From Prescottella soli (lineage in GTDB: Bacteria; Actinomycetota; Actinomycetes; Mycobacteriales; Mycobacteriaceae): DNA of 64,000 nucleotides. Below, piece after piece: positions 18,803 through 26,950 of the stretch (positions are counted from its first letter, which is position 1; each line of letters starts with the position of its first letter). The notes under the pieces were generated by a model. It was not told the DNA's origin. It was given only the letters and a program-made list of their open reading frames with translations, and did no database searches. A program made the translations under genes and the position numbers. The stretch spans positions 496,001 to 560,000 of the forward strand of contig NZ_CP157276.1 of assembly GCF_040024445.1 (NCBI RefSeq), written 5' to 3'.

Positions 18803-18842
18803 ACGAGAAGACCCCGGTTCCACGGAACCGGGGTCTTCTCGT
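18803..18842. terminator. Long bidirectional hairpin terminator (tRNA-Leu / S8 peptidase)
   Basis: An 18-bp stem (18803-18820 with 18825-18842) and 4-nt loop lie 17 nt after the tRNA and 24 nt before the stop end of the minus-strand peptidase gene. It probably ends transcription from both directions. Confidence 0.85.
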
Positions 18843-18865
18843 TGTCGGCCTTCGACATCGGTGGA

Positions 18866-20089
18866 TCAGTGGTGCATCGCCTCCGTCCTCAGTCCGGCGC
18901 GATCCGCCTTCGTCAGCTCCCGCACGGCGAGATCCTTCGCACACACCAACAGCGAACCGAGCGCGCTGACGCGCGGGAACGTCAGTTCGGTGTGCTTGAC
19001 GTTGTCGTGGTCGTCGGCGCCGTCGTAGACGACCGTCGAACCGCGCATCAGCCACCGCTTGACGTCCACCACCCCGGGCAGGTGCCCCATCGTCCGCAGG
19101 TAGAACGACTGCAGCAGCGCCACCACGCCCAACACCTCCGGCGTGGCCTGGCTGGCGCCGTACTGGATCGACTCACCGGTGTCGTTGAGGATGCCCGACG
19201 ACGTGATCGGCGCACCCGGCGCGAACGCGTCGGTCGCGCACGGTCCGCCCACCGTGCGGTGCAACCGCTGCGTGAACGGCGTCAACCGATCGGAGTCCGA
19301 CGCGAACGCCTTCGCGCCGTCGCGGTACCGGAAGCTGCCCTCGTCGGCGTCGTACACGGCGCCGACGCTGATCGACTGACGGAAGATCGCCGGGTAGCAC
19401 ATGCCCTGCATGCCGCCGTGCGCGTAGTAGTCGTTGCCGGCCGCGAGGCAGCAGCACACGCCCTCGTCGGCGAGCTGCTGCAGTAGCGCCCCGATCGCGT
19501 CACCGGGCATGTCGGTGTCCGTCGTCCGGTTGTCCGCAGCTCCCGTCGCCAGACACAGGGCCGAAATCCCCAGCGACGCGCGGTGATCGAGCACCCAGTC
19601 CAGCGCGTCCCGGATGTCGGTGAAGCGACCGGTGCCGTCGTTCGCGAGCACCTTCAGCGGAACGATCCGCGTGTTCGGTGCGACGCCGGTGTGGATCCGT
19701 CCGGCGGCCGCGATCCCGGTCACGCTCGTGCCGTGGCCGTGGCCGTCGGAGACCTCCGCCGTATCGCCGCCGTAGTCGGCGGTGAAGTTGCGGCCCGGAA
19801 GGACCCGCCCCGCGAAGTCGACGTGGGTGGTCCGCAACCCGGTGTCGAGCACGGCCACCGTCACGCCGGATCCCGACACGTTGAAGTCGCGGCGTGCCTG
19901 CGGTGCCCGCACCAGCAGGTCGACTTCGGTCAGTTCGGGAAGGAACGGGCCTTCCTTCTGCAGCGGTGGTTCGACCGGCACCACCGACTCCGCGTGCAAC
20001 GTTTCGAATGTGCCGATGGCGCCGCCTCTGGGGGCACTGCCGGTGGCGTCCGAGCCCGATTGGCCGGACGATCCCTTCGACGCGTTCAT
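18866..20089 (-). CDS. S8 (subtilisin-like) family serine peptidase without a signal peptide
   Basis: The 407-residue protein has the complete subtilase triad: Asp82 in VAVLDTGLRTTHVD, His119 in DGHGHGTSV and Ser313 in GASQATPEV. The oxyanion Asn region is in CCLAAGNDYYAHGG. There is no signal peptide or membrane segment, so it should act inside the cell or be released otherwise. The first 50 residues are low complexity. ATG 20089 is preferred over GTG 20098 because GAGGAGG lies 9 nt before it. No immunity or substrate gene is adjacent. Confidence 0.88.
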   Translation of the reverse strand: MNASKGSSGQSGSDATGSAPRGGAIGTFETLHAESVVPVEPPLQKEGPFLPELTEVDLLVRAPQARRDFNVSGSGVTVAVLDTGLRTTHVDFAGRVLPGRNFTADYGGDTAEVSDGHGHGTSVTGIAAAGRIHTGVAPNTRIVPLKVLANDGTGRFTDIRDALDWVLDHRASLGISALCLATGAADNRTTDTDMPGDAIGALLQQLADEGVCCCLAAGNDYYAHGGMQGMCYPAIFRQSISVGAVYDADEGSFRYRDGAKAFASDSDRLTPFTQRLHRTVGGPCATDAFAPGAPITSSGILNDTGESIQYGASQATPEVLGVVALLQSFYLRTMGHLPGVVDVKRWLMRGSTVVYDGADDHDNVKHTELTFPRVSALGSLLVCAKDLAVRELTKADRAGLRTEAMHH

Positions 20090-20297
20090 TGTCCTCACCC
20101 TCCTCGAGTGTCATTTCTCGAGCGGGGAACTGCCCCCGGGGGCACTCCCCCTGGTACTACAAATGCTCCTCTCGCGCGTGCGCCGTGTCACCAGTACGGC
20201 GCCCGAAAGTCCGGGTTCGCGTACTCGGTAGACTCGGACGTCGGCCCGATCCTCCGGGTCGGGTACCCGCACGAGATCAGGACTGAGTTACCCACCG

Positions 20298-21752
20298 ATG
20301 GCACAACCGATGACGGGTATCGACCCCGCCGACCTCGACGTCTGCCTGCGGGTGCTGTCGGAGGCATCCGCGCTCGACGCCGACCACCCCGATTCCGTCG
20401 CACTGCAGCGAGCCGTCGGCAATCTGTTCAAGAAGCTCAAGCGCCGCCGTCGCAACGAGACGCGGGACGCGGTCTCCGAGGCCGACCGCGCCGTCGTCGC
20501 GGCCACGGCGACGGGATCTCCCGACCGGATCGACGACGAGACCGCGGGGATCGCCCTCTCGTCCAACGCCGTCGGCGCCAGCGCGGGCACCCTGATCCGC
20601 CCGCGCCCCTGCTACATCTGCAAGCAGCGCTACACGCACGTGGACGCCTTCTACCACCAGTTGTGCCCGGAGTGCGCCGCCCGTAGCCACGCCAAGCGGG
20701 ACCAGCGAACCGATCTCACGGGCCGACGCGCACTGCTGACCGGCGGCCGCGCCAAGATTGGTATGTACATCGCGCTGCGACTGCTCCGCGACGGTGCGCA
20801 CCTGACGATCACCACCCGCTTCCCGAACGACGCCATCCGCCGGTTCAAGGCCATGGAGGACAGCGCCGACTGGATCCATCGACTGCGGGTGGTCGGCATC
20901 GACCTGCGCGATCCCGCACAGGTGGTCGCGCTCGCCGATTCCGTTGCCGCGCAGGGCCCGCTGGACATCCTCATCAACAACGCCGCGCAGACGGTCCGAC
21001 GCTCCCCCGGCGCCTACAGCGCGCTGGCGGACGCCGAGTCGGGTCCGCTGCCGGCCGGTGAGCTGCCCGACGTCGTGACGTTCGGCAAGACCAGCGAGGC
21101 CCACCCGGCGGCACTCGCCGGGTCGCTGTCCACCGCGGCGCTGACGGCGTCGACGAACCTGTCGGCCGACGAGGTCAGCTCGCTCGCGCTGGTCGCCGGC
21201 TCGGCGACGCCGGCCCGCATCGAGCAGGGCGTCGCGATCGACGCGGGCGGCCTGCTGCCCGACCTCGCCCACACCAACAGCTGGGTGCAGACGGTCGAGG
21301 AGGTCGATCCGATCGAGCTGCTCGAGGTGCAGCTGTGCAATTCGGTGGCCCCGTTCATCCTCGTCTCGCGCCTGCGTCCCGCGATGGCCGCGGCAGCGGC
21401 CAGGCGCAAGTACGTGGTGAACGTCTCCGCGATGGAGGGGCAGTTCAGCCGCGCCTACAAGGGCCCGGGCCACCCGCACACCAACATGGCGAAGGCCGCA
21501 CTGAACATGCTCACCCGCACGAGCGCCAAGGAGATGCTCGAGGACGGCATCCTGATGACCGCGGTCGACACGGGGTGGATCACCGACGAGCGACCGCATT
21601 ACACGAAGCTGCGGCTGGCCGACGAGGGCTTCCACGCGCCGCTCGACCTCGTCGACGGCGCGGCCCGCGTGTACGACCCGATCGTGCAGGGCGAGGCCGG
21701 TGTCGACCTGCACGGCTGCTTCCTCAAGGACTACGAACCGTCCCCCTGGTAG
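20298..21752 (+). CDS. Zinc-ribbon-containing SDR oxidoreductase with atypical active site
   Basis: The 484-residue protein has an N-terminal helical part (about 1-100). Next comes a four-cysteine zinc ribbon (Cys105, Cys108, Cys123, Cys126), then a Rossmann SDR domain from about 135. The nucleotide loop reads LLTGGRAKIG rather than TGxxxGIG, and the NNAA motif is present (LINNAAQT). The catalytic serine is in NVSAMEGQ. Four residues before the conserved Lys399, the place of the catalytic Tyr is taken by Thr395 (HTNMAK). A large insert of about 90 residues precedes the serine strand. Product and substrate are unknown. It is transcribed divergently from the S8 peptidase gene. Confidence 0.8.
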   Translation: MAQPMTGIDPADLDVCLRVLSEASALDADHPDSVALQRAVGNLFKKLKRRRRNETRDAVSEADRAVVAATATGSPDRIDDETAGIALSSNAVGASAGTLIRPRPCYICKQRYTHVDAFYHQLCPECAARSHAKRDQRTDLTGRRALLTGGRAKIGMYIALRLLRDGAHLTITTRFPNDAIRRFKAMEDSADWIHRLRVVGIDLRDPAQVVALADSVAAQGPLDILINNAAQTVRRSPGAYSALADAESGPLPAGELPDVVTFGKTSEAHPAALAGSLSTAALTASTNLSADEVSSLALVAGSATPARIEQGVAIDAGGLLPDLAHTNSWVQTVEEVDPIELLEVQLCNSVAPFILVSRLRPAMAAAAARRKYVVNVSAMEGQFSRAYKGPGHPHTNMAKAALNMLTRTSAKEMLEDGILMTAVDTGWITDERPHYTKLRLADEGFHAPLDLVDGAARVYDPIVQGEAGVDLHGCFLKDYEPSPW

Positions 21753-21854
21753 AGCAGGGTCACGGCCGGGAAGCGACGTGTGCCACACCCGGATCCCACG
21801 CCGGAGCGGGGATACTGGACGAGCGCACCTGACACCGACCGATCGGGAGGCTCC

Positions 21855-22250
21855 ATGGCCATCGCCGTTGCGTTCAGCGACAGTCCGGAGGGCCGCAATG
21901 CGCTGGTGTACGCCGCCCGAGCAGCGATGCAACGCGGCGAGGAACTCCTCGTGCTGCAGATCGTCGACGATGCGGCGTCGCCGGCCGAGCCGGATCCGAC
22001 GCGTTCCGCCGTGGAAGCGGCGCTGGACGAGGGCGGTGTCGTCGGGACGGCGTGGGAGCTGCGTACCGCCGAGCACAGCGGTGACCGCGTCGGCGCGCTC
22101 GTCGACCTCGTCGGCGACTGCGGAGCCGGGCTGTTCGTCGTCGGCACCCGCCGCATGACGCCGGTCGGCAAGTTCCTCCTCGAACGCTCGCTGCAGCGTC
22201 TGCTGCTCGAGGCCGATGTCCCCGTTCTGGTTGTCAAGGAACCGCAGTAG
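21855..22250 (+). CDS. Universal stress protein (UspA family)
   Basis: The 131-residue single Usp domain starts MAIAVAFSDSPEGRNAL. It has the nucleotide-binding tail GTRRMTPVGKFLLERSLQRLLLEADVPVLVV, close to the G-x2-G-x9-GS/T pattern but with Glu-Arg-Ser in place of the last Gly, so ATP binding is uncertain. The start follows GGGAGG. It stands between the zinc-ribbon SDR and the DUF2784 gene on the same strand. Confidence 0.9.
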   Translation: MAIAVAFSDSPEGRNALVYAARAAMQRGEELLVLQIVDDAASPAEPDPTRSAVEAALDEGGVVGTAWELRTAEHSGDRVGALVDLVGDCGAGLFVVGTRRMTPVGKFLLERSLQRLLLEADVPVLVVKEPQ

Positions 22251-22294
22251 CCTGAAACCGATTGAGGTCACTCCCCACGGCGGGAGGTGTCGCG

Positions 22295-22669
22295 GTGCTG
22301 TATCGGGTGTTGGCGGACGCCACCGTGGTCGTCCACCTGGCCTTCATCGGCTATGTCGTGTTCGGCGGATTCCTGGCGTGGCGTTGGCGCCGCACGATCT
22401 GGCTGCACCTCGTCGCGGCCACCTGGGGACTGGGAAGCGTGCTGATCGGCTACGACTGTCCGCTGACGTACGTCGAGGACTGGGCCCGCGAGCGCGCCGG
22501 CGAGCCGGCGCTACCGTCGTCCGGGTTCATCGCGCACTACCTGACGGGTGTCGTGTACCCCGAGCACGCCCTCAACCTGGTTCGTGCGCTCGCCGCGGTC
22601 TGTGTCGTGGTGTCGTGGGTCGGTTACGTCCTGCTCCGTCGTCGTGACCATCAGCGCGCCGCTGTGTGA
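22295..22669 (+). CDS. DUF2784 family membrane protein
   Basis: The 124-residue protein has three hydrophobic helices and the family landmarks LADATVVVHLAFIGYVVFGG and GYDCPLTYVEDWARERAG. Its function is unknown. I chose GTG 22295, behind GGGAGG with 7 nt spacing, over the upstream ATG at 22262, which adds a non-family N-terminus. Confidence 0.82.
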   Translation: MLYRVLADATVVVHLAFIGYVVFGGFLAWRWRRTIWLHLVAATWGLGSVLIGYDCPLTYVEDWARERAGEPALPSSGFIAHYLTGVVYPEHALNLVRALAAVCVVVSWVGYVLLRRRDHQRAAV

Positions 22670-22711
22670 CATCGGTCGCACAGATCCTTACCCGCAAGTA
22701 GGGTCATGTGC

Positions 22712-23959
22712 ATGACCTCACGTGCACGCGATCTCGACGTCGTCGTCTACGGGGCCACCGGCTTCGTCGGCACGCTCGTGGCCGAGTACCTCGCCCGGCA
22801 CGCGCCCGCCGGGACCCGGATCGGCCTCGCCGGACGGTCCGTCCAGAAACTCGAGCAGGTTCGCGCCGGCCTCGGTCCGGCCGCCGCCGACTGGCCACTG
22901 CTGCGCGCGGAGGCCACCGACGACGCCTCACTGCGCGACCTCGCGGCCGCCACTCACGTCGTCGCCACGACCGTCGGACCGTACGAGAAGTACGGCCTGC
23001 CGCTCGTGCGTGCCTGCGCCGAGGCGGGCACCGACTACATCGATCTCACCGGGGAGGTGCCGTTCGCGAGGAAGAGCATCGATCTGTTCCACGACACCGC
23101 AGCGGCGAGCGGTGCCCGCATCGTGCACTCCTGCGGATTCGACTCCATACCGTCCGATCTCGGCGTGCACGTCCTGCACCGGCAGGTCCAGGCGGACGGC
23201 GCGGGCGAACTGACGGACACCACGCTGGTCGTGACCGCGATGCGCGGCGGCGTCAGCGGCGGCACCATCGACTCGCTGCGCACCCAGATCGACGTCACCA
23301 AGCACGACGCGGCGCTGCGCCGACTGACCGCCTCGCCGTACTCCCTCAGCCCGGATCGCGCGGCCGAACCGGATCTGGGCCGGCAGTCGGACATGGCGCT
23401 CGTCCGCGGTTCGGACATCGCGCCGGGACTGGCCGGATGGAAGCCACCGTTCTTCATGGGGCTGCCCAACTCGCGGGTGGTGCGCCGCAGCAACGCCCTC
23501 ACCCGCCACGCGTACGGCAAGCAGTTCCGCTACCGCGAGGTGCTGAACGTCGGATCGTCGTTCGTGTCACCGGTGATCGCCGGCGGTGTCGGCGCCGGTA
23601 TGGGCGCCCTCGTTGCCGGGCTGGCGTTCCCGCCCACCCGGTGGCTGCTGGACCGGGTGCTTCCGAAGCCGGGACAGGGGCCGAGCGAGAAGTCCAGGCG
23701 CAAAGGCTTTTTCACGATCGACATCTACGGCCGGACGACGACGGGCGCCCGCTACTGCGCGCGCGTCGCCGCGAAGGGCGACCCCGGCTACGCCGCGACT
23801 GCGGTGATGTTCGGGGAGTCCGCGCTGGCGTTGGCACTCCAGCGCGACGCCTTGCCGGATTCGCCGGGCGGCGTCCTCACGCCTGCCACCGCGCTGGGTG
23901 ACGTGCTGGTGCAGCGCCTGCGCGGCGCCGGGTTCGAGATCCGCGCCCGACGGCAGTAA
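22712..23959 (+). CDS. Saccharopine-dehydrogenase-like / trans-acting enoyl-reductase family protein
   Basis: The 415-residue protein has an N-terminal Rossmann fold (VVVYGATGFVGTLVAEYLA), then ATHVVATTVGPYEKYG and CAEAGTDYIDLTGE, and a hydrophobic helix near 295-315. It matches the family of mycobacterial Rv2449c and the trans-acting enoyl reductase Rv2953, which acts with polyketide synthases in phthiocerol lipid synthesis. No polyketide synthase is nearby, so the pathway here is open. ATG 22712 is preferred over 22706 for ribosome-binding-site spacing. It converges on the amidotransferase gene, 4 nt apart. Confidence 0.85.
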   Translation: MTSRARDLDVVVYGATGFVGTLVAEYLARHAPAGTRIGLAGRSVQKLEQVRAGLGPAAADWPLLRAEATDDASLRDLAAATHVVATTVGPYEKYGLPLVRACAEAGTDYIDLTGEVPFARKSIDLFHDTAAASGARIVHSCGFDSIPSDLGVHVLHRQVQADGAGELTDTTLVVTAMRGGVSGGTIDSLRTQIDVTKHDAALRRLTASPYSLSPDRAAEPDLGRQSDMALVRGSDIAPGLAGWKPPFFMGLPNSRVVRRSNALTRHAYGKQFRYREVLNVGSSFVSPVIAGGVGAGMGALVAGLAFPPTRWLLDRVLPKPGQGPSEKSRRKGFFTIDIYGRTTTGARYCARVAAKGDPGYAATAVMFGESALALALQRDALPDSPGGVLTPATALGDVLVQRLRGAGFEIRARRQ

Positions 23960-23963
23960 CCGG

Positions 23964-24839
23964 TCAGTGGCCGGTCGGCGCCTGCGCGGCGGCCGCGTGC
24001 CCGGTGAGGTCGGCGAGCGTGAGCCGGCGCTTCGGTGGACGGTCGATGATCATCGTCCGCGTCACGTCCCGGTTCGGACCGACGTGCAGGAGTTCACCCG
24101 GGATCAGCGATTCCCAGTTGGGATCCTCGTCCATCTGCTCGGTGGCGACGACGACGGCGGGCAGCGTCGCCAACGCGCCGGAACGGGCCCGCACAGTCCC
24201 GATGCCGCTGGCATGGTCGAGGTGCCGGCGGCCGCTGGGTCCGCCGGGTCGGCGCAACAGCACCAGCAGGTCGTGCGTGTCGGGATACCGGAACGCCCAC
24301 ATCTCGTCGTCGCTCACCAGCACGAAGTTGATTGCGAGCAGTCGCAGGTTGTCGGCGACCCACCCGACGGCTGCGGCGATTCCGGCGCCCACGTCGCCGT
24401 CGTGCTCGTCGATGTGCCGGGTGATCAGCGCGAAGAAGCGCTCGGAGTCGGTGTCGCCGAGGACCAGGTCCCGGTAGGGGCCGAGTTCGGCCTCGAGCTG
24501 CGGGAGGTCCTCGATCACCCCGTTGTGGGCGAACAGGCGCCCCTTCTGCTCGAACGGATGCGTGTTCACCGGCAGCGCGTCGCCGGTGGTGGCGTACCGG
24601 ATGTGCGCGACGAACGTGCGCGATTCGCGCTTCTTCGCCTCACACTCGAAGTCCCGGTCCTGGTATGCCGCCAGTGGCTGCTTCTCCACCCGCGGCGTCC
24701 CGTCGGCCGTGAACGTGCCCAGCCCGGTGCCGTCCGGCATGCGCCGACTCTGCTCCTCGAGGCTGTCCTCCGCATCGAGCAACCAGAACGTCGCGTGAAC
24801 GCGGTGCGGCGCCGCGGACAATCCGAACAATCGACACAT
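23964..24839 (-). CDS. Class II glutamine amidotransferase domain protein
   Basis: The 291-residue protein starts MCRLFGLS, so Cys2 becomes the N-terminal nucleophile after Met removal. Other Ntn motifs are FVAHIRYATTGDALPVNTHPF and RLFAHNGVI, with DTDSERFFALI for glutamine binding. No synthase domain is attached, as in YafJ-type proteins and ergothioneine EgtC. No egt genes are adjacent, so EgtC is not supported and the substrate is unknown. Confidence 0.88.
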   Translation of the reverse strand: MCRLFGLSAAPHRVHATFWLLDAEDSLEEQSRRMPDGTGLGTFTADGTPRVEKQPLAAYQDRDFECEAKKRESRTFVAHIRYATTGDALPVNTHPFEQKGRLFAHNGVIEDLPQLEAELGPYRDLVLGDTDSERFFALITRHIDEHDGDVGAGIAAAVGWVADNLRLLAINFVLVSDDEMWAFRYPDTHDLLVLLRRPGGPSGRRHLDHASGIGTVRARSGALATLPAVVVATEQMDEDPNWESLIPGELLHVGPNRDVTRTMIIDRPPKRRLTLADLTGHAAAAQAPTGH

Positions 24840-24917
24840 GGCGATCTCTCCTCGCCTCGAGGCCGGTCATCGATCAGTATGACCGCGCACCCGAGGTCGG
24901 CGGGACCATTCGCGGCG

Positions 24918-25457
24918 TCAGAACTCCATGCCGGCGTCGGCACCCATCTGCATCGTCGTGTTCGCGCCGTCCAGCGACTCGCGAATGATGTCCGCGTGGC
25001 CCGAGTGGTGCGCGGTCTCCCGCAGGATGTGCAGTAGCACGCGCCGCACCGTCCACCACCGCCGTTCGGGTGCCCACGGGGCGGTCGCGAGGGGCACGAG
25101 CAGGTCCAGGTCGTCGAGCGATGCGACGAGGGCCTCCGTCGCCTGTGCGGCCGCCTCGTAGTCGGCAAGCAGTTGCGTGACCGTCTCCCCGTCCGCCATC
25201 CGGTACTGCTCCATCGCCGTATCCATGTCGAAGGTGGCGGTCTCGTCGCGTTCGAGGATCGTCGTCACCCACTCCTGCTCGGTGTGCACGAGATGCTTGA
25301 GGAGGCCGCCGAGAGTAAGTTCGCTGACCGTCGTTCGGGTCCGGGCCTGCGCGTCGTCGATGCCACGCATCGTGATCAGGAAGTTGTGCCGCTGGTCGGC
25401 GAGCAGTGCCAGGATGTCGGCGCGCTCGCCGGCCGCTGCGGTGGTGTTCTCGGTCAT
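24918..25457 (-). CDS. DinB family protein
   Basis: The 179-residue four-helix protein carries the metal-binding histidines of the DinB/YfiT fold in LLKHLVHTEQEW and ETAHHSGHADIIRE. Actinobacterial relatives are often mycothiol-dependent transferases or detoxification proteins. The chromosome makes mycothiol (mshC is in this window), but the sequence does not show the thiol used. The ATG at 25457 has a clean GGAGG site 8 nt upstream, and the frame is open but not family-like beyond it. Confidence 0.88.
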   Translation of the reverse strand: MTENTTAAAGERADILALLADQRHNFLITMRGIDDAQARTRTTVSELTLGGLLKHLVHTEQEWVTTILERDETATFDMDTAMEQYRMADGETVTQLLADYEAAAQATEALVASLDDLDLLVPLATAPWAPERRWWTVRRVLLHILRETAHHSGHADIIRESLDGANTTMQMGADAGMEF

Positions 25458-25578
25458 CTTCGTCCTCCGGTCGGTTCGGTGAAGTTCGACGAGAATCACG
25501 CTACGAATGATTGCGGACAGTTTCGGTCCTCTATCGATCGCCCTTCGAGAATTCAGCGTCCGATCTAGCCTCGACGTC

Positions 25579-26838
25579 GTGAGCGCTCCCACGCACGCGT
25601 ACCTGGCGGCACGACTGCCGGTGTACGACCTCGCCGTCACCGCCGTATCGGCGTACGCGTCAGCCGCGAACGCACTGCGAGAATCCGTCGGTCTCGCACC
25701 GCAGAGGACGGACCTGCGGCCCGACCGGATCGCCGCGTCCTTCTCCGGCGACAAGATGTTCCGGGCGAACGGGGCACCCGCCGACGGGTTCGCCGAGCTG
25801 TCCGGGTTCTTCCGGACCGCCGACGGGTGGGTGCGCACGCACGCGAACTACCCGCATCACCGGGCACGCCTGCTCACCGCGGTAGGACTCCCCGAGGACG
25901 CCGACCGGGAACGGTTCGTGCGGCGCGTCGCCGACCTGTCCGCCGCGGACGTCGAGGACCGGGCGGCCGACGCCGGGGCTATCGCCGCCCGCGTTCGCAC
26001 CGAAAGAGACTGGGCCGCATCCGAACCCGGCCTCGCCGCCGCGACCGGCGATCTCGTCGGCATGCGGATCCGGTCCGATTACGGCACGCGGCGACCGTCC
26101 GACGCCGGCGCGCCACTCGCCGGTGTCCGGGTGCTGGATCTGACGCGGGTCATCGCCGGACCCGTCGCGTCGCGGGCGCTGGCGCTGCTGGGCGCCGACG
26201 TCCTGCGGATCGATCCGCCGCGCATGCCCGAGATCCGCTGGCAGCACAGCGGGACCGGACAGGGCAAGCGGTCGACACGGCTCGACCTGCGGGATCCGGA
26301 CGGCCTCAGCACCTTCCGGGCCCTGCTCGCCGACGCCGACATCCTCCTCACCGGCTACCGGCCCGGCTCGCTCGAGGCGCTGATCGGCCGGCCCGGGTCC
26401 ACCCGGCCCGGCCTCGTGCACGGCCGGGTCTGCGCGTGGGGCCGCACCGGGCCGTGGGCTGGGCGGCGCGGGTTCGACAGCATCGTCCAGGCCGCGTCGG
26501 GCATCGCGGTGATCGAGGGCCACGACGCGCCCGGCGCGCTGCCCGCGCAGGCGCTCGATCACGCCTCCGGATACCTGCTGGCAGCCGGCGTGGTCGACGC
26601 GCTCGTCGATGCACGACGCGACGGCGCCGGACGTGACGTCGACGTCGCTCTGGCCCGGACCGCCGCGTGGCTGCTCGATCGGCCGAACCGTCAACAGTCA
26701 CCACTACCGGCGCAACTCCCGGGCCCCGACACCGTCGTCACCCACGGAGAGATCACCGCGTCCCGGCCGGCACTCGCCGAGTTCGACGACTACCCGTTCC
26801 CGGCACGGACCTGGGGAGCCGACGCTCCCCGCTGGTAG
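25579..26838 (+). CDS. CaiB/BaiF-type (class III) CoA transferase
   Basis: About 419 residues. The second half has VRVLDLTRVIAGPVASRALALLGADVLRIDPP and a GxGxGKRSTRLDLR region of the family. RRGFDSIVQAASGIAV carries the likely catalytic Asp. The first 180 residues hold a diverged companion segment. These enzymes move CoA between carboxylic acids. The partner acids are unknown. GTG 25579 is taken as start because the codons before it look like leader sequence; an ATG at 25507 is possible. Confidence 0.83.
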   Translation: MSAPTHAYLAARLPVYDLAVTAVSAYASAANALRESVGLAPQRTDLRPDRIAASFSGDKMFRANGAPADGFAELSGFFRTADGWVRTHANYPHHRARLLTAVGLPEDADRERFVRRVADLSAADVEDRAADAGAIAARVRTERDWAASEPGLAAATGDLVGMRIRSDYGTRRPSDAGAPLAGVRVLDLTRVIAGPVASRALALLGADVLRIDPPRMPEIRWQHSGTGQGKRSTRLDLRDPDGLSTFRALLADADILLTGYRPGSLEALIGRPGSTRPGLVHGRVCAWGRTGPWAGRRGFDSIVQAASGIAVIEGHDAPGALPAQALDHASGYLLAAGVVDALVDARRDGAGRDVDVALARTAAWLLDRPNRQQSPLPAQLPGPDTVVTHGEITASRPALAEFDDYPFPARTWGADAPRW

Positions 26839-26950
26839 CGCGGCGGAGCTCACGCAGCCGCTCGACCACGGTTGCGAACATCGCGCCGCGCGACGCCGAC
26901 CGCGGCATACTCGAATCAGTGGCCGAACGGCCGCGGCGGATGGGAGAGGA

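Noticed and set aside
18701-18842. tRNA-Leu as an integration site of an island
   Set aside because: No repeat of the tRNA 3' end and no integrase were found nearby.
23964-24839. Assignment as ergothioneine EgtC
   Set aside because: The fold fits, but no egtB, egtD or egtE gene is adjacent, so only the class II amidotransferase domain is claimed.
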